A stretch of DNA of 64,000 bases from Pseudomonadota bacterium (GTDB lineage: Bacteria > Pseudomonadota > Gammaproteobacteria > Pseudomonadales > Oceanobacteraceae), in NCBI GenBank assembly GCA_030145845.1, contig JAIXHJ010000014.1, positions 1 to 64,000 on the forward strand, read 5' to 3'. The notes beneath the pieces are model-generated. The model ran no database searches. It was given only the letters and a program-made list of their open reading frames with translations, and was not told the origin of the DNA. The stretch's first letter is position 1. Each line of letters begins with the position of its first letter. A program made the translations under genes and the position numbers. Below, piece after piece: positions 52,261 through 61,872 of this stretch.

Positions 52261-52632
52261 CGGTTTTTCTTCACCACGGATCAGTTTGATCCAGCCGCCG
52301 TCGCCGTTTTCGCCCTCGCTTTCCTGCCAGCCGCTGTCGGAGCAGCGGATTTCGCAGCCCAGCGCCTGATGTGCAGAACGGGCACAGTCGAGGTCGTTAT
52401 TCCACGGCGTGTCATTCTGTTTGATCCACAGGCTGGCGAAGTTTTTCTCGGCATTTTCATTGAGGAAAATATCCATCATCCGTGCCGCCTGCGTTACCCG
52501 CCAGTGACTGTGGCCGGCGCTGCTTTTCAGCTCCTCAACCTGTCCGGACAGTGACTGTTCCAGCCACTGACGGACTGCCTGCGGGTCAGGTTTCATCAGA
52601 TAAATTTCAATATCGGGAAAGCGTTCAGTCAT
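52249..52632 (-). CDS. Conserved hypothetical protein
   Basis: This 127-residue cytoplasmic protein is of a conserved gammaproteobacterial type without known function. It starts MTERFPDIEIYLMKPD and has WIKQNDTPWNNDLDCARSAH and EIRCSDSGWQE, recurring patterns in Pseudomonas relatives. It overlaps the membrane-protein gene upstream by 8 bp, so both are co-expressed. Its 3' end overlaps the convergent lipid-kinase gene by 12 bp. Confidence 0.75.
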   Translation of the reverse strand: MTERFPDIEIYLMKPDPQAVRQWLEQSLSGQVEELKSSAGHSHWRVTQAARMMDIFLNENAEKNFASLWIKQNDTPWNNDLDCARSAHQALGCEIRCSDSGWQESEGENGDGGWIKLIRGEEKPLRW

Positions 52633-52891
52633 CTCGGGAAGTCAGCCTGATAATACGGAGGATACCGAGGGCGATATAACCCATGGCAGCCAGTATGCCG
52701 CCCACCCCGGTCACGAACAGCCCGCACAATACCAGTATTTCCTGTTTCAGCGAAGGCAGCATCATGCGGTCTGCCAGCACCACAACAGCGAGGCCGGTAA
52801 AAAAAACAAACGCACCAATCACAAACAGGCGCAGATTTTCGCGGTCTTTGTTTGCCCGCTCCAGCAGCCAGCGGCGAATGCCAGAAGCCAT
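52625..52891 (-). CDS. Small membrane protein, two helices
   Basis: This 88-residue protein has two predicted transmembrane helices (LFVIGAFVFFTGLAVVVLA, about 22-40, and EILVLCGLFVTGVGGILAAM, about 51-70) after a basic N-terminus (RRWLLERANKDRENLR). No family is recognised. It overlaps the next gene by 8 bp, so the two are translationally coupled. Confidence 0.7.
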   Translation of the reverse strand: MASGIRRWLLERANKDRENLRLFVIGAFVFFTGLAVVVLADRMMLPSLKQEILVLCGLFVTGVGGILAAMGYIALGILRIIRLTSRDD

Positions 52892-52935
52892 GATGTCACT
52901 CTTTTCTGCAATACCGGCTCAGCATAGCAGAGAGG

Positions 52936-53733
52936 CTATTGGGCAGCGAGACGCCAGCTCTGTTCGCAACGCAGCAGATAGGCCGGTTTCAGGGCGTCAC
53001 CGACGGCGGGCCAGGTGCCGGCACTGAGTTCACACAGGTTGCTGACCAGCTGGTCGGAGAAACGGCTCAGGCGGCTGATCTGCTGTTGCTGCTGCTTGCC
53101 GTTACGCTGGCTTATGGCCAGCTGCACCCGGTTATCGGCCAGTTGCTGCTGCATGCCCAGCAGCTGCTGACTGACGGCGCTGAGCTGTTGCTGTTGTTGG
53201 TGTTGTTGCATGACCTGTTGTTCTGCCCACTGTTGCTGTGCTGCGGCATACTGCTGCCACTGCGTCAGCTGTGCCAGCCATTGCCGGCGTTCTTCCGCCT
53301 GTTGCTGCTGCAGTCCGCTGATCTGTTGCTGCAGATTGAGGGAACCTGTGGTCAGATTTTTTATCTGTTGTTTCAGGTCGCTGATCAGCACGCCACTGCT
53401 GAGCAGCAGACAGAATAGCAGCAGGGCGATAACGGCCCGGCTCCAGTCCGCTGGCGGGCGTTGTGCCCGGATGGCAGCGGCCGGCGTTTGCTCTGCGGTG
53501 CTGGCGGGGGTGTGCGGCGACAGCAGACAACTGAATGCCGCACTGAGTGACAGCAGCTGCTGTTCCAGCGCTGGACGCTGCTCATCGCCGGCCTGGCGGA
53601 GCTGTTCCAGTGTCTGCTGATAACGCAGGCGGAAGGCGGCGCGGATATCCGCCGGCTGCCGGCTCAGGGTCCCCAGAAGGCTGTGTGCCTGAGCAGAAGT
53701 GAGCGTGTTGCTGTTGTGAACCGGGTGTTCCAT
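52936..53733 (-). CDS. Glutamine-rich coiled-coil membrane protein
   Basis: This 265-residue protein has a single transmembrane helix near the middle (AVIALLLFCLLLSSGVLIS, about 98-116). Before it is a helical region with a J-domain-like length but no HPD motif; after it, a long coiled coil very rich in glutamine (LQQQQAEERRQWLAQL; QHQQQQQLSAVSQQLL). The coiled coil probably faces the periplasm. ATG 53733 has a strong GGAGGG ribosome-binding site, so the upstream frame to 53832 is not used. No function can be assigned. Confidence 0.72.
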   Translation of the reverse strand: MEHPVHNSNTLTSAQAHSLLGTLSRQPADIRAAFRLRYQQTLEQLRQAGDEQRPALEQQLLSLSAAFSCLLSPHTPASTAEQTPAAAIRAQRPPADWSRAVIALLLFCLLLSSGVLISDLKQQIKNLTTGSLNLQQQISGLQQQQAEERRQWLAQLTQWQQYAAAQQQWAEQQVMQQHQQQQQLSAVSQQLLGMQQQLADNRVQLAISQRNGKQQQQQISRLSRFSDQLVSNLCELSAGTWPAVGDALKPAYLLRCEQSWRLAAQ

Positions 53734-54085
53734 GGTGTTCCCTCCCTGTGAAGGATCATCGTCCCGCAGCCGCATAATGACGACAATCAGGCGCGGGTAT
53801 GGGAGCGTTTGCCGGCGGGTCAAAGTGGTCACTGGGAGCCGCCCGTGGCAGTTGGCATGCTGAGTAATATGTAACTAGACTGACATTAACCGCACCAGGG
53901 TCTGTTCACACCAGATGAATCAGACCTGCTGAGAACCCGTTTTTCTCAGCACAAGGAGTGAGGCGTGATATTCGCTTAACCCGTCAGGCCACACTCTCAG
54001 CGCCTTGCCTGAGGTATTTTTAGCCGATAACAGACCTGTTTAATGAGTGTGAACAGGCCCTAACAAAGAGAAAAGAGAGCTGTCT
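53734..54085. other. 352-bp non-coding gap with hairpins
   Basis: No protein gene of reasonable size is seen. A promoter-like pair TTGGCA (53852-53857) / TAGACT (53876-53881) is spaced by 18 bp on the plus strand. Downstream are a perfect 9-bp hairpin TGCTGAGAA-CCCGTTT-TTCTCAGCA (53927-53951) and a longer stem TCAGGC/GCCTGA (53984-54012) followed by GGTATTTTTAG. It could be a small RNA gene or the leader of the next gene; this is inference. Confidence 0.5.
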
Positions 54086-54646
54086 GTGAGTATTAGGGAT
54101 GACGACGAACTGAGTGAAAGCCAGCGTCTGAATATGCTGGAAGAAACCGTATCCACCAACCGGCTGGTACTGATGGCCATGGCGGTGGTGGCGGTGGTGG
54201 CAATCTCAGTCGGGGTTACCATCGGCGTGATCAAACTGATGACGCCGGATATGAGTTATGTCGACAGTCGTGCCTTTGCCCGGCTGGAGCGTGAGGTGGC
54301 GATCCTGAAAGACGCTGCCATCAGCTATGAAAAGAGCCTGAATAAGGCCCGTGAGCTGCTGGATACCAGTAATTCCTCAACCTACAAGGCACTGATGCTG
54401 GAACAGGAACAGAGTCACCAGCGCTATCTGCAGACACTGAAAGAAGGGATGAGGGATCTGGCGCGGATGATTCCCGGTTCGCGTACCTGGCTGGAAGAAT
54501 ACAACGAACAGCTGGATCAGGTGGCGGCGGAAAGCCGCGCCCGTATGCAGCGGCTGGCCGATATTCAGACCAGCAACCTGCCGCCGGCCGATACCTACGC
54601 CCTGCCGGATATGCTCGACCCGGTCCAGGTAAAGGAAGGGGAGTAA
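54086..54646 (+). CDS. Membrane-anchored coiled-coil protein
   Basis: This 186-residue protein starts with GTG 54086 (GAGAGC ribosome-binding site). It has a short cytoplasmic part, a transmembrane helix (LMAMAVVAVVAISVGVTIGV, about 28-48) and a helical coiled-coil body (RLEREVAILKDAAISYEKSL; AESRARMQRLADIQ). No family is recognised. It faces the Q-rich coiled-coil gene across the structured gap. Confidence 0.7.
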   Translation: MSIRDDDELSESQRLNMLEETVSTNRLVLMAMAVVAVVAISVGVTIGVIKLMTPDMSYVDSRAFARLEREVAILKDAAISYEKSLNKARELLDTSNSSTYKALMLEQEQSHQRYLQTLKEGMRDLARMIPGSRTWLEEYNEQLDQVAAESRARMQRLADIQTSNLPPADTYALPDMLDPVQVKEGE

Positions 54647-54656
54647 ATCCCCGCTT

Positions 54657-55310
54657 TCAGCCGCGCTGGTCAGCAACAAACGGATTGGTGCGGCGCTCAT
54701 GACCGAACGTGGATTCGGGTCCGTGACCGGGAATAAAGGTCACATCATCGCCCAGCGGGAACAGCTTATCGCGGATGGAAGACACCAGCTCAGCATGGTT
54801 GCCTTTCGGAAAATCCGTGCGTCCGATTGACCCCTGAAAAATCACATCACCGACAATCGCCAGTTTATCCTGCGGACTGTAAAACACCACATGGCCGGGA
54901 GTATGCCCGGGGCAATGAATCACCTGCAGGGTGACGTCGCCAACGCTGACCGTATCACCATCGTTCAGCCAGCGGTCCGGAGTGAAGGTTTCCGCGGCCG
55001 GAAAACCAAACATGGCCGACTGCTGCGGTAAGCCCTCAATCCAGAACAGATCCCCTTTTTCCGGTCCTTCAATGGGAATATCCAGCGTGCGCGCCAGTTC
55101 GGCGGTGCCGCCGGCATGGTCAATATGGGCGTGGGTGAGGAGGATTTTTTCGGCGTCTGCACCCATGCTGCTGAGCTGTGCCTGAACCCGGTCCAGATCA
55201 CCGCCGGGATCGACAACGGCGGCTTTACGGGTGGTGTTACACATCAGGATGGTGCAGTTCTGGACGAAGGCCGTTACCGGCACAACGGCGACAGATAAGC
55301 TCATATTCAT
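54657..55310 (-). CDS. YcbL-type MBL-fold hydrolase (glyoxalase II-like)
   Basis: This 217-residue metallo-beta-lactamase-fold enzyme has intact metal ligands: THAHIDH, PGHTPGHVV, VGDVIF and PGHGPES. It is very close to Salmonella YcbL, a type II glyoxalase that hydrolyses S-lactoylglutathione; GPEKGDLFWIEGLP and LPLGDDVTFIPGHGP are matching blocks. The start is 55310 or 55304; both lie downstream of a CGGAG site. Its intact ligands contrast with the degenerate MBL protein at 23495. Confidence 0.9.
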   Translation of the reverse strand: MNMSLSVAVVPVTAFVQNCTILMCNTTRKAAVVDPGGDLDRVQAQLSSMGADAEKILLTHAHIDHAGGTAELARTLDIPIEGPEKGDLFWIEGLPQQSAMFGFPAAETFTPDRWLNDGDTVSVGDVTLQVIHCPGHTPGHVVFYSPQDKLAIVGDVIFQGSIGRTDFPKGNHAELVSSIRDKLFPLGDDVTFIPGHGPESTFGHERRTNPFVADQRG

Positions 55311-55382
55311 CAGACTCCGGGCAATCAGGCTGCGGATTGAAAGGGGCATAGGTTAGCCCGCAGCCTGACCCGGCGCAAACGC

Positions 55383-56825
55383 TCAGAAGGTGGCGATGGC
55401 CGGTTTCACTCCGGCATAGCGTGGCATGGTCATACCGGCGCTGGCGTTAATATAGGTCGGGTCGGCGACCACATAGCGTTTGCCACGGTAGCGCCAGCTG
55501 TCGCCGCTGACCTCGCCATCAAAGGCTACGGCGGTGGCGACATGGCCGGGGTAGTCGAGAATCACCACATCCAGTCCGAGCAGGGATTCGGTCAGCCAGG
55601 CAAACAGTGCGGCGCGGTCTTCGCAGTCTGAATATGGGTAATGCAGGGTCTCCAGCGGGAAGAGGTAATTTTCTTCCTGAAACTGATCCTGATCCGTTTT
55701 GTAGGCGAAGGCCGTCTGCACAAAGCGCAGCAGGCGGTTGACGGCTTCGGTTTCGCTCTGGTTACGCACCACCGGCGCCAGCTGCTGCAGCAGGGAATCG
55801 GCGGTGACCGCCGGCAGGCCGGCACGGAAATAATTGGGCAGTGACAGTTGCGGATAACTGCTGAAGTAGCTGACGTAACGCTGCGGATAGGCGACGCTGA
55901 TGTCGTACTGCTGGCCGTCGTAGCGGAAGCTCAGGCGGCGCTGTTCGTCATCGCCGCTTAAGGCAAAACGGTTCGGCTCACTGAAATCGAGTGGCCGTGC
56001 GCCTTCTTCGTGCTGACCTTCATAGGTGTAGACCTTGCCGGGTTTTGCCTGGCGTTCATTCAGGTTGATGGCGTAATAGCGTTTACCACTGAGGGTAAAG
56101 TAGGTGACGCCGAACAGCGGCTGATCTGAGGTCAGCAGCAGATAAATACGGCGGTTATAAGCAACACGGGCATCGTAGCCGCCTTTCACCAGCAGGAACC
56201 AGCTGGTCAGTACCCGGCTGGTGTCATCGCTCTGCAGGCTGCGGGCAAAACGGTCGAACAGCAGGGCGGTGCCCCAGTCGTTCAGCCCGAGCAGCTCAGC
56301 CTGCTGCTGCAGTTGCTGTACCGTGGCTTTATGGTCTGTGGTGGCCAGCTGCTGCCAGTAAGCGGCAATGGACTGATTGCTGATCTGGTCGCGGAAGCGG
56401 GTGATCAGCGCTGACGGATAACTGATGCGGATGTGAGTACCGTAAAAATCAAACTCAGCGACAGGCTGACCGGCCGGCAGGGGGCGTGGGGGTGTAACCG
56501 GTTGCGGCACCGGCGCCTGAGGCAGCGGCCGGATGCTGACTACGGGGGTATCCGGCCCGGGTGTGGCCGGCTGTTCCGGTGCCTGGGGCAGGTCGGACGG
56601 TTTCGGCTGCGGATCGCGCTGGTCGGCGGGCCTGATATCAACCGGCTGCCATTTACGCTTGAGGAATGTCAGGAAGGCTTTATCGTTTTCATCCAGATAC
56701 GTCTGGAATTCGCCCTGGGTTTTTTTCAGCCACTGCTGGTATTCCGATTCGGCGTCTGATTCGGCTTGTAACGGCGTCAGGGGCAGCAGACCGGCAAACA
56801 GCAACAGACAGGCAGACTTTTTCAT
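55383..56825 (-). CDS. Periplasmic transglutaminase-like cysteine protein
   Basis: This 480-residue protein has a signal peptide (MKKSACLLLFAGLLPLTPLQA), an N-terminal charged segment (YLDENDKAFLTFLKRKW), a proline-rich linker (about 70-125), a middle domain and a C-terminal transglutaminase-like domain with the triad Cys401 (DCEDRAALF), His428 (YPGHVATAV) and Asp455 (VVADPTYI). Such domains can be proteases or cross-linkers. It follows an LPP20 lipoprotein gene on the same strand after a terminator. Substrate unknown; presumably acts in the periplasm. Confidence 0.85.
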   Translation of the reverse strand: MKKSACLLLFAGLLPLTPLQAESDAESEYQQWLKKTQGEFQTYLDENDKAFLTFLKRKWQPVDIRPADQRDPQPKPSDLPQAPEQPATPGPDTPVVSIRPLPQAPVPQPVTPPRPLPAGQPVAEFDFYGTHIRISYPSALITRFRDQISNQSIAAYWQQLATTDHKATVQQLQQQAELLGLNDWGTALLFDRFARSLQSDDTSRVLTSWFLLVKGGYDARVAYNRRIYLLLTSDQPLFGVTYFTLSGKRYYAINLNERQAKPGKVYTYEGQHEEGARPLDFSEPNRFALSGDDEQRRLSFRYDGQQYDISVAYPQRYVSYFSSYPQLSLPNYFRAGLPAVTADSLLQQLAPVVRNQSETEAVNRLLRFVQTAFAYKTDQDQFQEENYLFPLETLHYPYSDCEDRAALFAWLTESLLGLDVVILDYPGHVATAVAFDGEVSGDSWRYRGKRYVVADPTYINASAGMTMPRYAGVKPAIATF

Positions 56826-56834
56826 ATTTCCTCC

Positions 56835-56864
56835 GCAAAAAGAAAAGCCGGCGCAGGGCCGGCT
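56835..56864 (-). terminator. Terminator after the LPP20 lipoprotein gene
   Basis: AGCCGGC (56846-56852) pairs with GCCGGCT (56858-56864); on the minus strand TTTCTTTTT follows. It lies between the LPP20 gene and the transglutaminase-like gene, limiting read-through. Confidence 0.88.
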
Positions 56865-56887
56865 TCTGAGACAGGACAGCGGTTAAC

Positions 56888-57469
56888 TCAGTTCTCGTTC
56901 TCCATGCGGGAGATTTCGCTGGCCATTTCATCAAAGGATTTTTCGGCCTGGAATTTCTGCCACAGCGCGCGCTCATTGTTCATTGAGGTTTTCAGCGCCT
57001 GTTCTGCCAGCTGATTGACGGTGTCGGCATCCAGACCAACCAGCACCACCATACCGCCGCTCGGGGTTGGCATCTGGCGTACAATCCGGGAACCGACCAG
57101 AGTCTCTTTGGTGATCTGTTTGGTGACCGAGGTGTTCACGCGGTCAACGGTTTCGGCATCGCCGGCACCGGTGGTTTCCGCGTATTGCTTGATCATGTTC
57201 TGCACTTCGACCTGCATGGTCTGAGCCAGTTCCACACGGGCGGCGGTTGCTGCCATCTGTTTCATGAAATTCGGACCGGCAGCGGATTTGTCGGCGTAAC
57301 CGACCGCGGCCAGATCAACGCCTTCCACCGGTGCGCCACAGACCCACAGTGGTGCTTCCTGACCGGAGCCATCGGCGAACACGCAGTCTACCACCTCGTC
57401 AGTCGGGGTGGAGGCACAGGCGGCAAGCAGGGCGGTCGTTGCTGCAGCAAACATTACACGAAATTTCAT
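56888..57469 (-). CDS. LPP20-family lipoprotein
   Basis: This 193-residue lipoprotein has a signal sequence with lipobox LLAACAS (Cys at about residue 18). The body matches the LPP20 family: VGYADKSAAGPNFMKQMAATAARVELAQTM, then TLVGSRIVRQM and MVVLVGLDADTVNQ. LPP20 proteins are outer-membrane-associated; in Vibrio, relatives act in flagellar or stress structures. The neighbouring transglutaminase-like protein may act with it. Function unknown. Confidence 0.85.
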   Translation of the reverse strand: MKFRVMFAAATTALLAACASTPTDEVVDCVFADGSGQEAPLWVCGAPVEGVDLAAVGYADKSAAGPNFMKQMAATAARVELAQTMQVEVQNMIKQYAETTGAGDAETVDRVNTSVTKQITKETLVGSRIVRQMPTPSGGMVVLVGLDADTVNQLAEQALKTSMNNERALWQKFQAEKSFDEMASEISRMENEN

Positions 57470-57695
57470 CTTCCTCTCCTTGAACGAAGTGAGCAGGGCT
57501 GCTGAATAATTAGTCTGCCGAGAATAGCGGATGCGTTATCAAAATACCACACGGCGGGCGGTGCTCTGCGGGGGGACTGCAGCAGGGTGTGAAACGGGCT
57601 GCAGAGCCGGATTTCCGTGCGCCTGATCCCCGGCTCAGGTTATGTCCTGCCGCCGGTGCCGGCGGCTGAACATAGTGTTGCTGCAGCACATGAAA

Positions 57696-58178
57696 TCAGT
57701 GCTGATGACCACCGGTACCGTGGGCATGACCGTGGGCGATTTCCTCGGCGCTGGCCGGCCGGACATCCTGAATATCGACCTCAAAACACAGTGTTTTTCC
57801 TGCCAGTGGATGATTGGTATCCACGTCCGCCATAAAACGGCCCATTTTGACGATGGTGACCTGGCGGCTGCCCTGTTCGGTTTCCACCCAGGCGACCATG
57901 CCTTTCTTCCATTGGCGGCTGCCCTGCAGGTGTTTGACCGGAACCCGGGTGACGGCATTGTCGCGGCGCTGGCCGTAGGCCTGTTCCGCACTCAGGTTAA
58001 TGGTGAACTGTTCCCCGGCGCTGTGGCCTTCCATTGCCTGCTCAAAACCGGCAATCATATTGTTGTGGCCATGCAGATAGGCGATGGGGCCACCTTCGGC
58101 GGTGCTTTCGATAAAGTTCTGCTCACCGTCTGACAGGCGGTAATGCAGCAGGACAACCGTATCGCGGGCAATCTTCAT
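57696..58178 (-). CDS. slyD: FKBP-type peptidyl-prolyl isomerase, SlyD family
   Basis: This 160-residue protein has the FKBP core split by an insert-in-flap domain (about 65-130; NAVTRVPVKHL is in the insert) as in SlyD. SlyD is a prolyl isomerase and chaperone that also carries nickel to hydrogenase; the C-terminal metal-binding tail is short here (HGHAHGTGGHQH, with six His). No signal peptide, so cytoplasmic. A perfect 18-bp palindrome GCCGCCGGTGCCGGCGGC (57649-57666) lies beyond its stop but lacks a T-run. Confidence 0.92.
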   Translation of the reverse strand: MKIARDTVVLLHYRLSDGEQNFIESTAEGGPIAYLHGHNNMIAGFEQAMEGHSAGEQFTINLSAEQAYGQRRDNAVTRVPVKHLQGSRQWKKGMVAWVETEQGSRQVTIVKMGRFMADVDTNHPLAGKTLCFEVDIQDVRPASAEEIAHGHAHGTGGHQH

Positions 58179-58243
58179 AACAGTCTCTCATGCTGGGTCG
58201 GGGGGCGGAGTATCGGCGCTGGCTGCAAAGCTGGCAAGCGTCC

Positions 58244-58271
58244 CTTGATTTGTCGGTGGCTGTCCCCATAT
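58244..58271 (+). promoter_or_regulatory. Sigma-32 (heat-shock) promoter of hslVU
   Basis: -35 CTTGATT (58244-58250) and -10 CCCCATAT (58264-58271) are 13 bp apart, matching the RpoH consensus CTTGAAA-N11-16-CCCCATNT closely. It is 35 bp before the hslV ATG. hslVU is a heat-shock operon in E. coli. Confidence 0.85.
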
Positions 58272-58306
58272 CCCGAAGTTCAAACAGAAAATGCAGGAAC
58301 AGAGTC

Positions 58307-58837
58307 ATGACAACGATTGTATCCGTCCGCCGTGGAAATGAAGTGGTTATCGGTGGTGACGGTCAGGTTTCGCTGGGCAATACCGTAATGAAGGGGAACG
58401 CCCGCAAAGTACGGCGTCTTTATAATGGGCAGGTACTGGCAGGGTTTGCCGGTGGTACTGCCGATGCATTCACTCTGTTTGAAAAATTTGAGGCTCAGCT
58501 GCAGAAACACCATGGTCAGCTGACCCGGGCAGCCGTTGAACTGGCGAAAGAGTGGCGTTCCGACCGGGCGCTGCGCAAGCTGGAAGCGATTCTGGCGGTG
58601 GCCGATCATACGGCGTCACTGGTGATTACCGGTAACGGTGATGTACTGCAGCCGGAAGACGATCTGATTGGTGTGGGTTCCGGCGGTAACTATGCGCTGT
58701 CCGCTGCACGGGCGCTGCTCGACAATACTGATCTGAGCGCTTTTGAAATTGTTGAAAAAAGCCTGAATATCGCCGGCGATATCTGTGTCTTCACCAACCA
58801 TAATCAGACCATCGAACGCCTGGCATACGGAGAATAA
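58307..58837 (+). CDS. hslV: ATP-dependent protease subunit HslV
   Basis: HslV has 176 residues and belongs to the proteasome-beta-like family. Start ATG 58307 gives [11 protein letters not shown]; the nucleophile is Thr2, exposed after removal of Met1. It forms a double hexamer that degrades proteins unfolded by HslU. The upstream open frame to 58190 is not used. An AGGAA ribosome-binding site precedes the ATG. hslU starts 3 bp after the stop. Confidence 0.97.
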   Translation: MTTIVSVRRGNEVVIGGDGQVSLGNTVMKGNARKVRRLYNGQVLAGFAGGTADAFTLFEKFEAQLQKHHGQLTRAAVELAKEWRSDRALRKLEAILAVADHTASLVITGNGDVLQPEDDLIGVGSGGNYALSAARALLDNTDLSAFEIVEKSLNIAGDICVFTNHNQTIERLAYGE

Positions 58838-58840
58838 ATT

Positions 58841-60181
58841 ATGAGTCAGATGACGCCGCGTGAAATCGTTCATGAACTGGACCGTCATATTATCGGCCAG
58901 CACAATGCCAAGCGTGCCGTTGCCATCGCCCTGCGTAACCGCTGGCGCCGTATGCAGCTGCCCGCGGAGCTGCGCGATGAAGTAACGCCGAAAAACATTC
59001 TGATGATTGGCCCGACCGGGGTGGGTAAAACTGAAATTGCCCGCCGTCTGGCAAAGCTGGCCAATGCGCCTTTTATCAAAGTTGAAGCGACCAAATTTAC
59101 CGAAGTCGGTTATGTCGGTAAGGATGTCGAATCCATTATCCGTGATCTGGTTGAAACCGGAATCAAAATGCTGCGCGAGCAGGAAATGACCCGGGTTGCC
59201 GGCCGTGCCGAACTGGCCGCTGAAGAACGTATTCTCGATGCGCTGCTGCCGCCGGCACGCCCGGCTTCCAGCTGGGACACCACCACGGATGCAAAACCGG
59301 AAGACAGTTCAACCCGGCAGGTGTTCCGCAAAAAACTGCGTGAAGGCCAGCTGGACGATAAAGAAATTGAAGTGGATGTGGCGCAGGTCAACATGGGCGT
59401 GGAAATTATGGCACCGCCCGGCATGGAAGAGATGACCAGCCAGCTGCAGAATATGTTTTCCAGTCTGGGTGGTGATAAGAAAACCCGCCGTAAACTGAAA
59501 ATCAAAGATGCCCTGAAACAGCTGCGGGATGAAGAAGCCGCCAGCATGGTCAATATGGAAGAGCTGAAAGGCCGGGCGCTGGAGCTGGTGGAGCAGAATG
59601 GCATCGTCTTTATTGATGAAATCGATAAGGTTGCCAAACGCCATGAAGGTGGCAGTGGTGGCGATGTCTCACGCGAAGGCGTACAGCGCGATCTGCTGCC
59701 GTTAATCGAAGGCTGCACGGTCAGCACCAAGCACGGCATGGTCAAAACCGATCATATTCTGTTTGTTGCATCCGGAGCTTTCCATCTGTCCAAACCCTCG
59801 GATCTGATTCCGGAACTGCAGGGCCGTCTGCCGATCCGGGTGGAACTGGAAGCTCTGACGCCGGAAGATTTCCAGCGCATCCTGACCGAACCGAATGCGT
59901 CGCTGACCGTGCAGTATAAAGCGCTGATGGAAACCGAAGGGCTGGCGATTGAGTTCACCGGAGACGCCATCCAGCGTCTGGCTGAGATTGCCTTTGAAGT
60001 GAATGAAAGCACGGAAAATATCGGTGCCCGCCGTCTGCATACGATTATGGAGCGCCTGCTGGAACAGGTGTCATTTGATGCGACCGATATGAGTGAAAAA
60101 GTCCTGATCGATGCTGCTTATGTTGAGCAGCAGCTGGGAGGACTGGCGAAGGATCAGGATCTGAGTCAGTTTATTCTGTAA
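58841..60181 (+). CDS. hslU: ATP-dependent protease ATPase subunit HslU
   Basis: HslU (ClpY) has 446 residues with Walker A GPTGVGKT (57-64), Walker [10 protein letters not shown] and an intermediate I domain (about 110-235). It is an AAA+ unfoldase that feeds proteins to HslV. The conserved [17 protein letters not shown] start and a C-terminal tail for HslV docking are present. It ends the operon before a strong terminator. Confidence 0.98.
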   Translation: MSQMTPREIVHELDRHIIGQHNAKRAVAIALRNRWRRMQLPAELRDEVTPKNILMIGPTGVGKTEIARRLAKLANAPFIKVEATKFTEVGYVGKDVESIIRDLVETGIKMLREQEMTRVAGRAELAAEERILDALLPPARPASSWDTTTDAKPEDSSTRQVFRKKLREGQLDDKEIEVDVAQVNMGVEIMAPPGMEEMTSQLQNMFSSLGGDKKTRRKLKIKDALKQLRDEEAASMVNMEELKGRALELVEQNGIVFIDEIDKVAKRHEGGSGGDVSREGVQRDLLPLIEGCTVSTKHGMVKTDHILFVASGAFHLSKPSDLIPELQGRLPIRVELEALTPEDFQRILTEPNASLTVQYKALMETEGLAIEFTGDAIQRLAEIAFEVNESTENIGARRLHTIMERLLEQVSFDATDMSEKVLIDAAYVEQQLGGLAKDQDLSQFIL

Positions 60182-60182
60182 T

Positions 60183-60212
60183 AAAAAAGGGAGGCATCAG
60201 CCTCCCTTTTTT
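60183..60212. terminator. Bidirectional terminator between hslU and the chemoreceptor gene
   Basis: AAAAAAGGGAGGC-ATCA-GCCTCCCTTTTTT is a perfect stem with T-runs on both strands and serves the convergent hslU and chemoreceptor genes. Confidence 0.95.
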
Positions 60213-60237
60213 ATTTTTTCACGGCGCTCAGTGCCGC

Positions 60238-61872
60238 TTACACTTTAAAGCGTTCAATCAGTTTCACCATATTGGCGGTACTTTCCGCCAGCTGCTGGCT
60301 GTAGTCTTCGGTACGGCGCATATTCCCGGCAATATCCCCGGAAGATTCGGCAATACGGACCACGTTGCCACTGATTTCATTGGCTGCGGCACTCTGTTCC
60401 TCAACCGCACTGGCAATACCGAGGTTCATTTCGGTAATGGTATTCACCGCGGTGCTGATGGAGGAAATAGCCTGCAGTGCCTGTTCTGATGTAGCGGCGG
60501 TATTTTCCGAATTATGTACGTTGGCTTCCATGGATGACACTGCGCTGACCGCCTGATCCTGCAGGCGGGAAATCATTTTATTGATTTCCTCGGTGGATTC
60601 CTGGGTGCGTGATGCCAGCGTTCGTACTTCATCGGCGACCACGGCAAAACCACGTCCCTGTTCACCGGCGCGGGCGGCTTCAATGGCGGCGTTCAGTGCC
60701 AGCAGGTTGGTCTGTTCGGCAATGCCGCGGATCACATCGAGAACGGAACCGATGGCATCGGTTTCTGCCCGCAGTCCCTGAATCACCTGACAGGAATGCT
60801 GAATATCCTGTGCCAGCTCACCGATACTGCGCTGGGTATCTTCCATGGTGGCTTTACCACGGGTGGCGTTGTCGGCCACTTCACGGGCCGCATCGGCAGC
60901 GCGTTCGGCGTTACCGGAGACTTCGTGAATGGTCTGGCTCATTTCATTGGAGCCGGTGGCTGCCAGGTCGGTCTGCTGCAGCTGGTCGTCAGTCAGACGG
61001 CGGGTTTCGCTGCTGACGGCAGCGATATCCTGTGTCAGCCGTGACAGCAGTTCGGACGCGGTTTTGCTTTCACTGACCACCTGCTGAATCTGGGTCACAA
61101 AGGCATTGAACGAGCGGGCAATGGCTGTGATCTCATCTTCACCTCGGATCGGCAGACGCTGAGTCAGGTCGCCTTCACCGCGGGCGATATCGCTCATGGC
61201 GTTGGTGACATTCATCATCGGGCCGCGGATGCTGGCAGATATCAGCATAATGATGGCGATCAGCAGCACAATGAAGACGGTACTGGTGATGCCCTGATTA
61301 ATGGCATCGCTCATAAAGGCGGTCTGAATATCGTCGGTATAGACGCCGGTGCCGATAATCCAGCCCCATTCGCGGAATTCTTTCACGTAGCTGATTTTCG
61401 GCAGGGGCTTGTCACTGCCGGCTTTCGGCCACATGTATTTCACAAAGCCGCCATCGCGGCTGGCTTTGGCCGTTTTAACGATTTCGCGGAACAGATACAG
61501 GCCTTCCGGGTCTTTGACATCCTTCATGACCTGACCGGCCAGTTCCGGCTTGCCGCCGTGAACGATAACCACGGTATTTTCATCGTTTACCCAGAAATAT
61601 TCGTTGCCGTTATATCTGAGTGTTTCAATTGCCTGCTTTGCGCGTTGCTGGGCTTCCTGCTCAGGCAGTCCTTTCTGATATAAGTCATAATAATGGCTGA
61701 CCAGACTGTAGACGTTTTCAGCCTGTTGGCGCACGGCCAGGGAACGGGACTGGGTCATGGAACTGTGCAGGTGCTGCAGGGCCTGAATCTCAATCAACAG
61801 GACACAGATAACAGCGGCGGCAAGCATAAGCCAGAGCCGGGCCTTAATGGTTATTTTTCTTAAAGAATTCAT
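60238..61872 (-). CDS. Methyl-accepting chemotaxis protein with single Cache domain
   Basis: This 544-residue receptor has a transmembrane helix (about 12-30), a periplasmic single-Cache (sCache_2) domain (about 35-185; [33 protein letters not shown]), a second helix ([19 protein letters not shown]), HAMP and the signalling hairpin tip [32 protein letters not shown]. It relays ligand binding to CheA. sCache_2 domains often bind small organic acids, but the ligand here is unknown. No flagellar or che gene is near. Confidence 0.95.
   Translation of the reverse strand: MNSLRKITIKARLWLMLAAAVICVLLIEIQALQHLHSSMTQSRSLAVRQQAENVYSLVSHYYDLYQKGLPEQEAQQRAKQAIETLRYNGNEYFWVNDENTVVIVHGGKPELAGQVMKDVKDPEGLYLFREIVKTAKASRDGGFVKYMWPKAGSDKPLPKISYVKEFREWGWIIGTGVYTDDIQTAFMSDAINQGITSTVFIVLLIAIIMLISASIRGPMMNVTNAMSDIARGEGDLTQRLPIRGEDEITAIARSFNAFVTQIQQVVSESKTASELLSRLTQDIAAVSSETRRLTDDQLQQTDLAATGSNEMSQTIHEVSGNAERAADAAREVADNATRGKATMEDTQRSIGELAQDIQHSCQVIQGLRAETDAIGSVLDVIRGIAEQTNLLALNAAIEAARAGEQGRGFAVVADEVRTLASRTQESTEEINKMISRLQDQAVSAVSSMEANVHNSENTAATSEQALQAISSISTAVNTITEMNLGIASAVEEQSAAANEISGNVVRIAESSGDIAGNMRRTEDYSQQLAESTANMVKLIERFKV

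Noticed and set aside
53953..53976. Mini reading frame (GTG, 4 codons) after AAGGAG in the 53.7-54.1 kb gap
   Set aside because: Too short to support as a leader peptide without other evidence.
57649..57666. 18-bp palindrome after slyD as a terminator
   Set aside because: No T-run follows on the minus strand, and the loop would be only 2-4 bases; function undecided.
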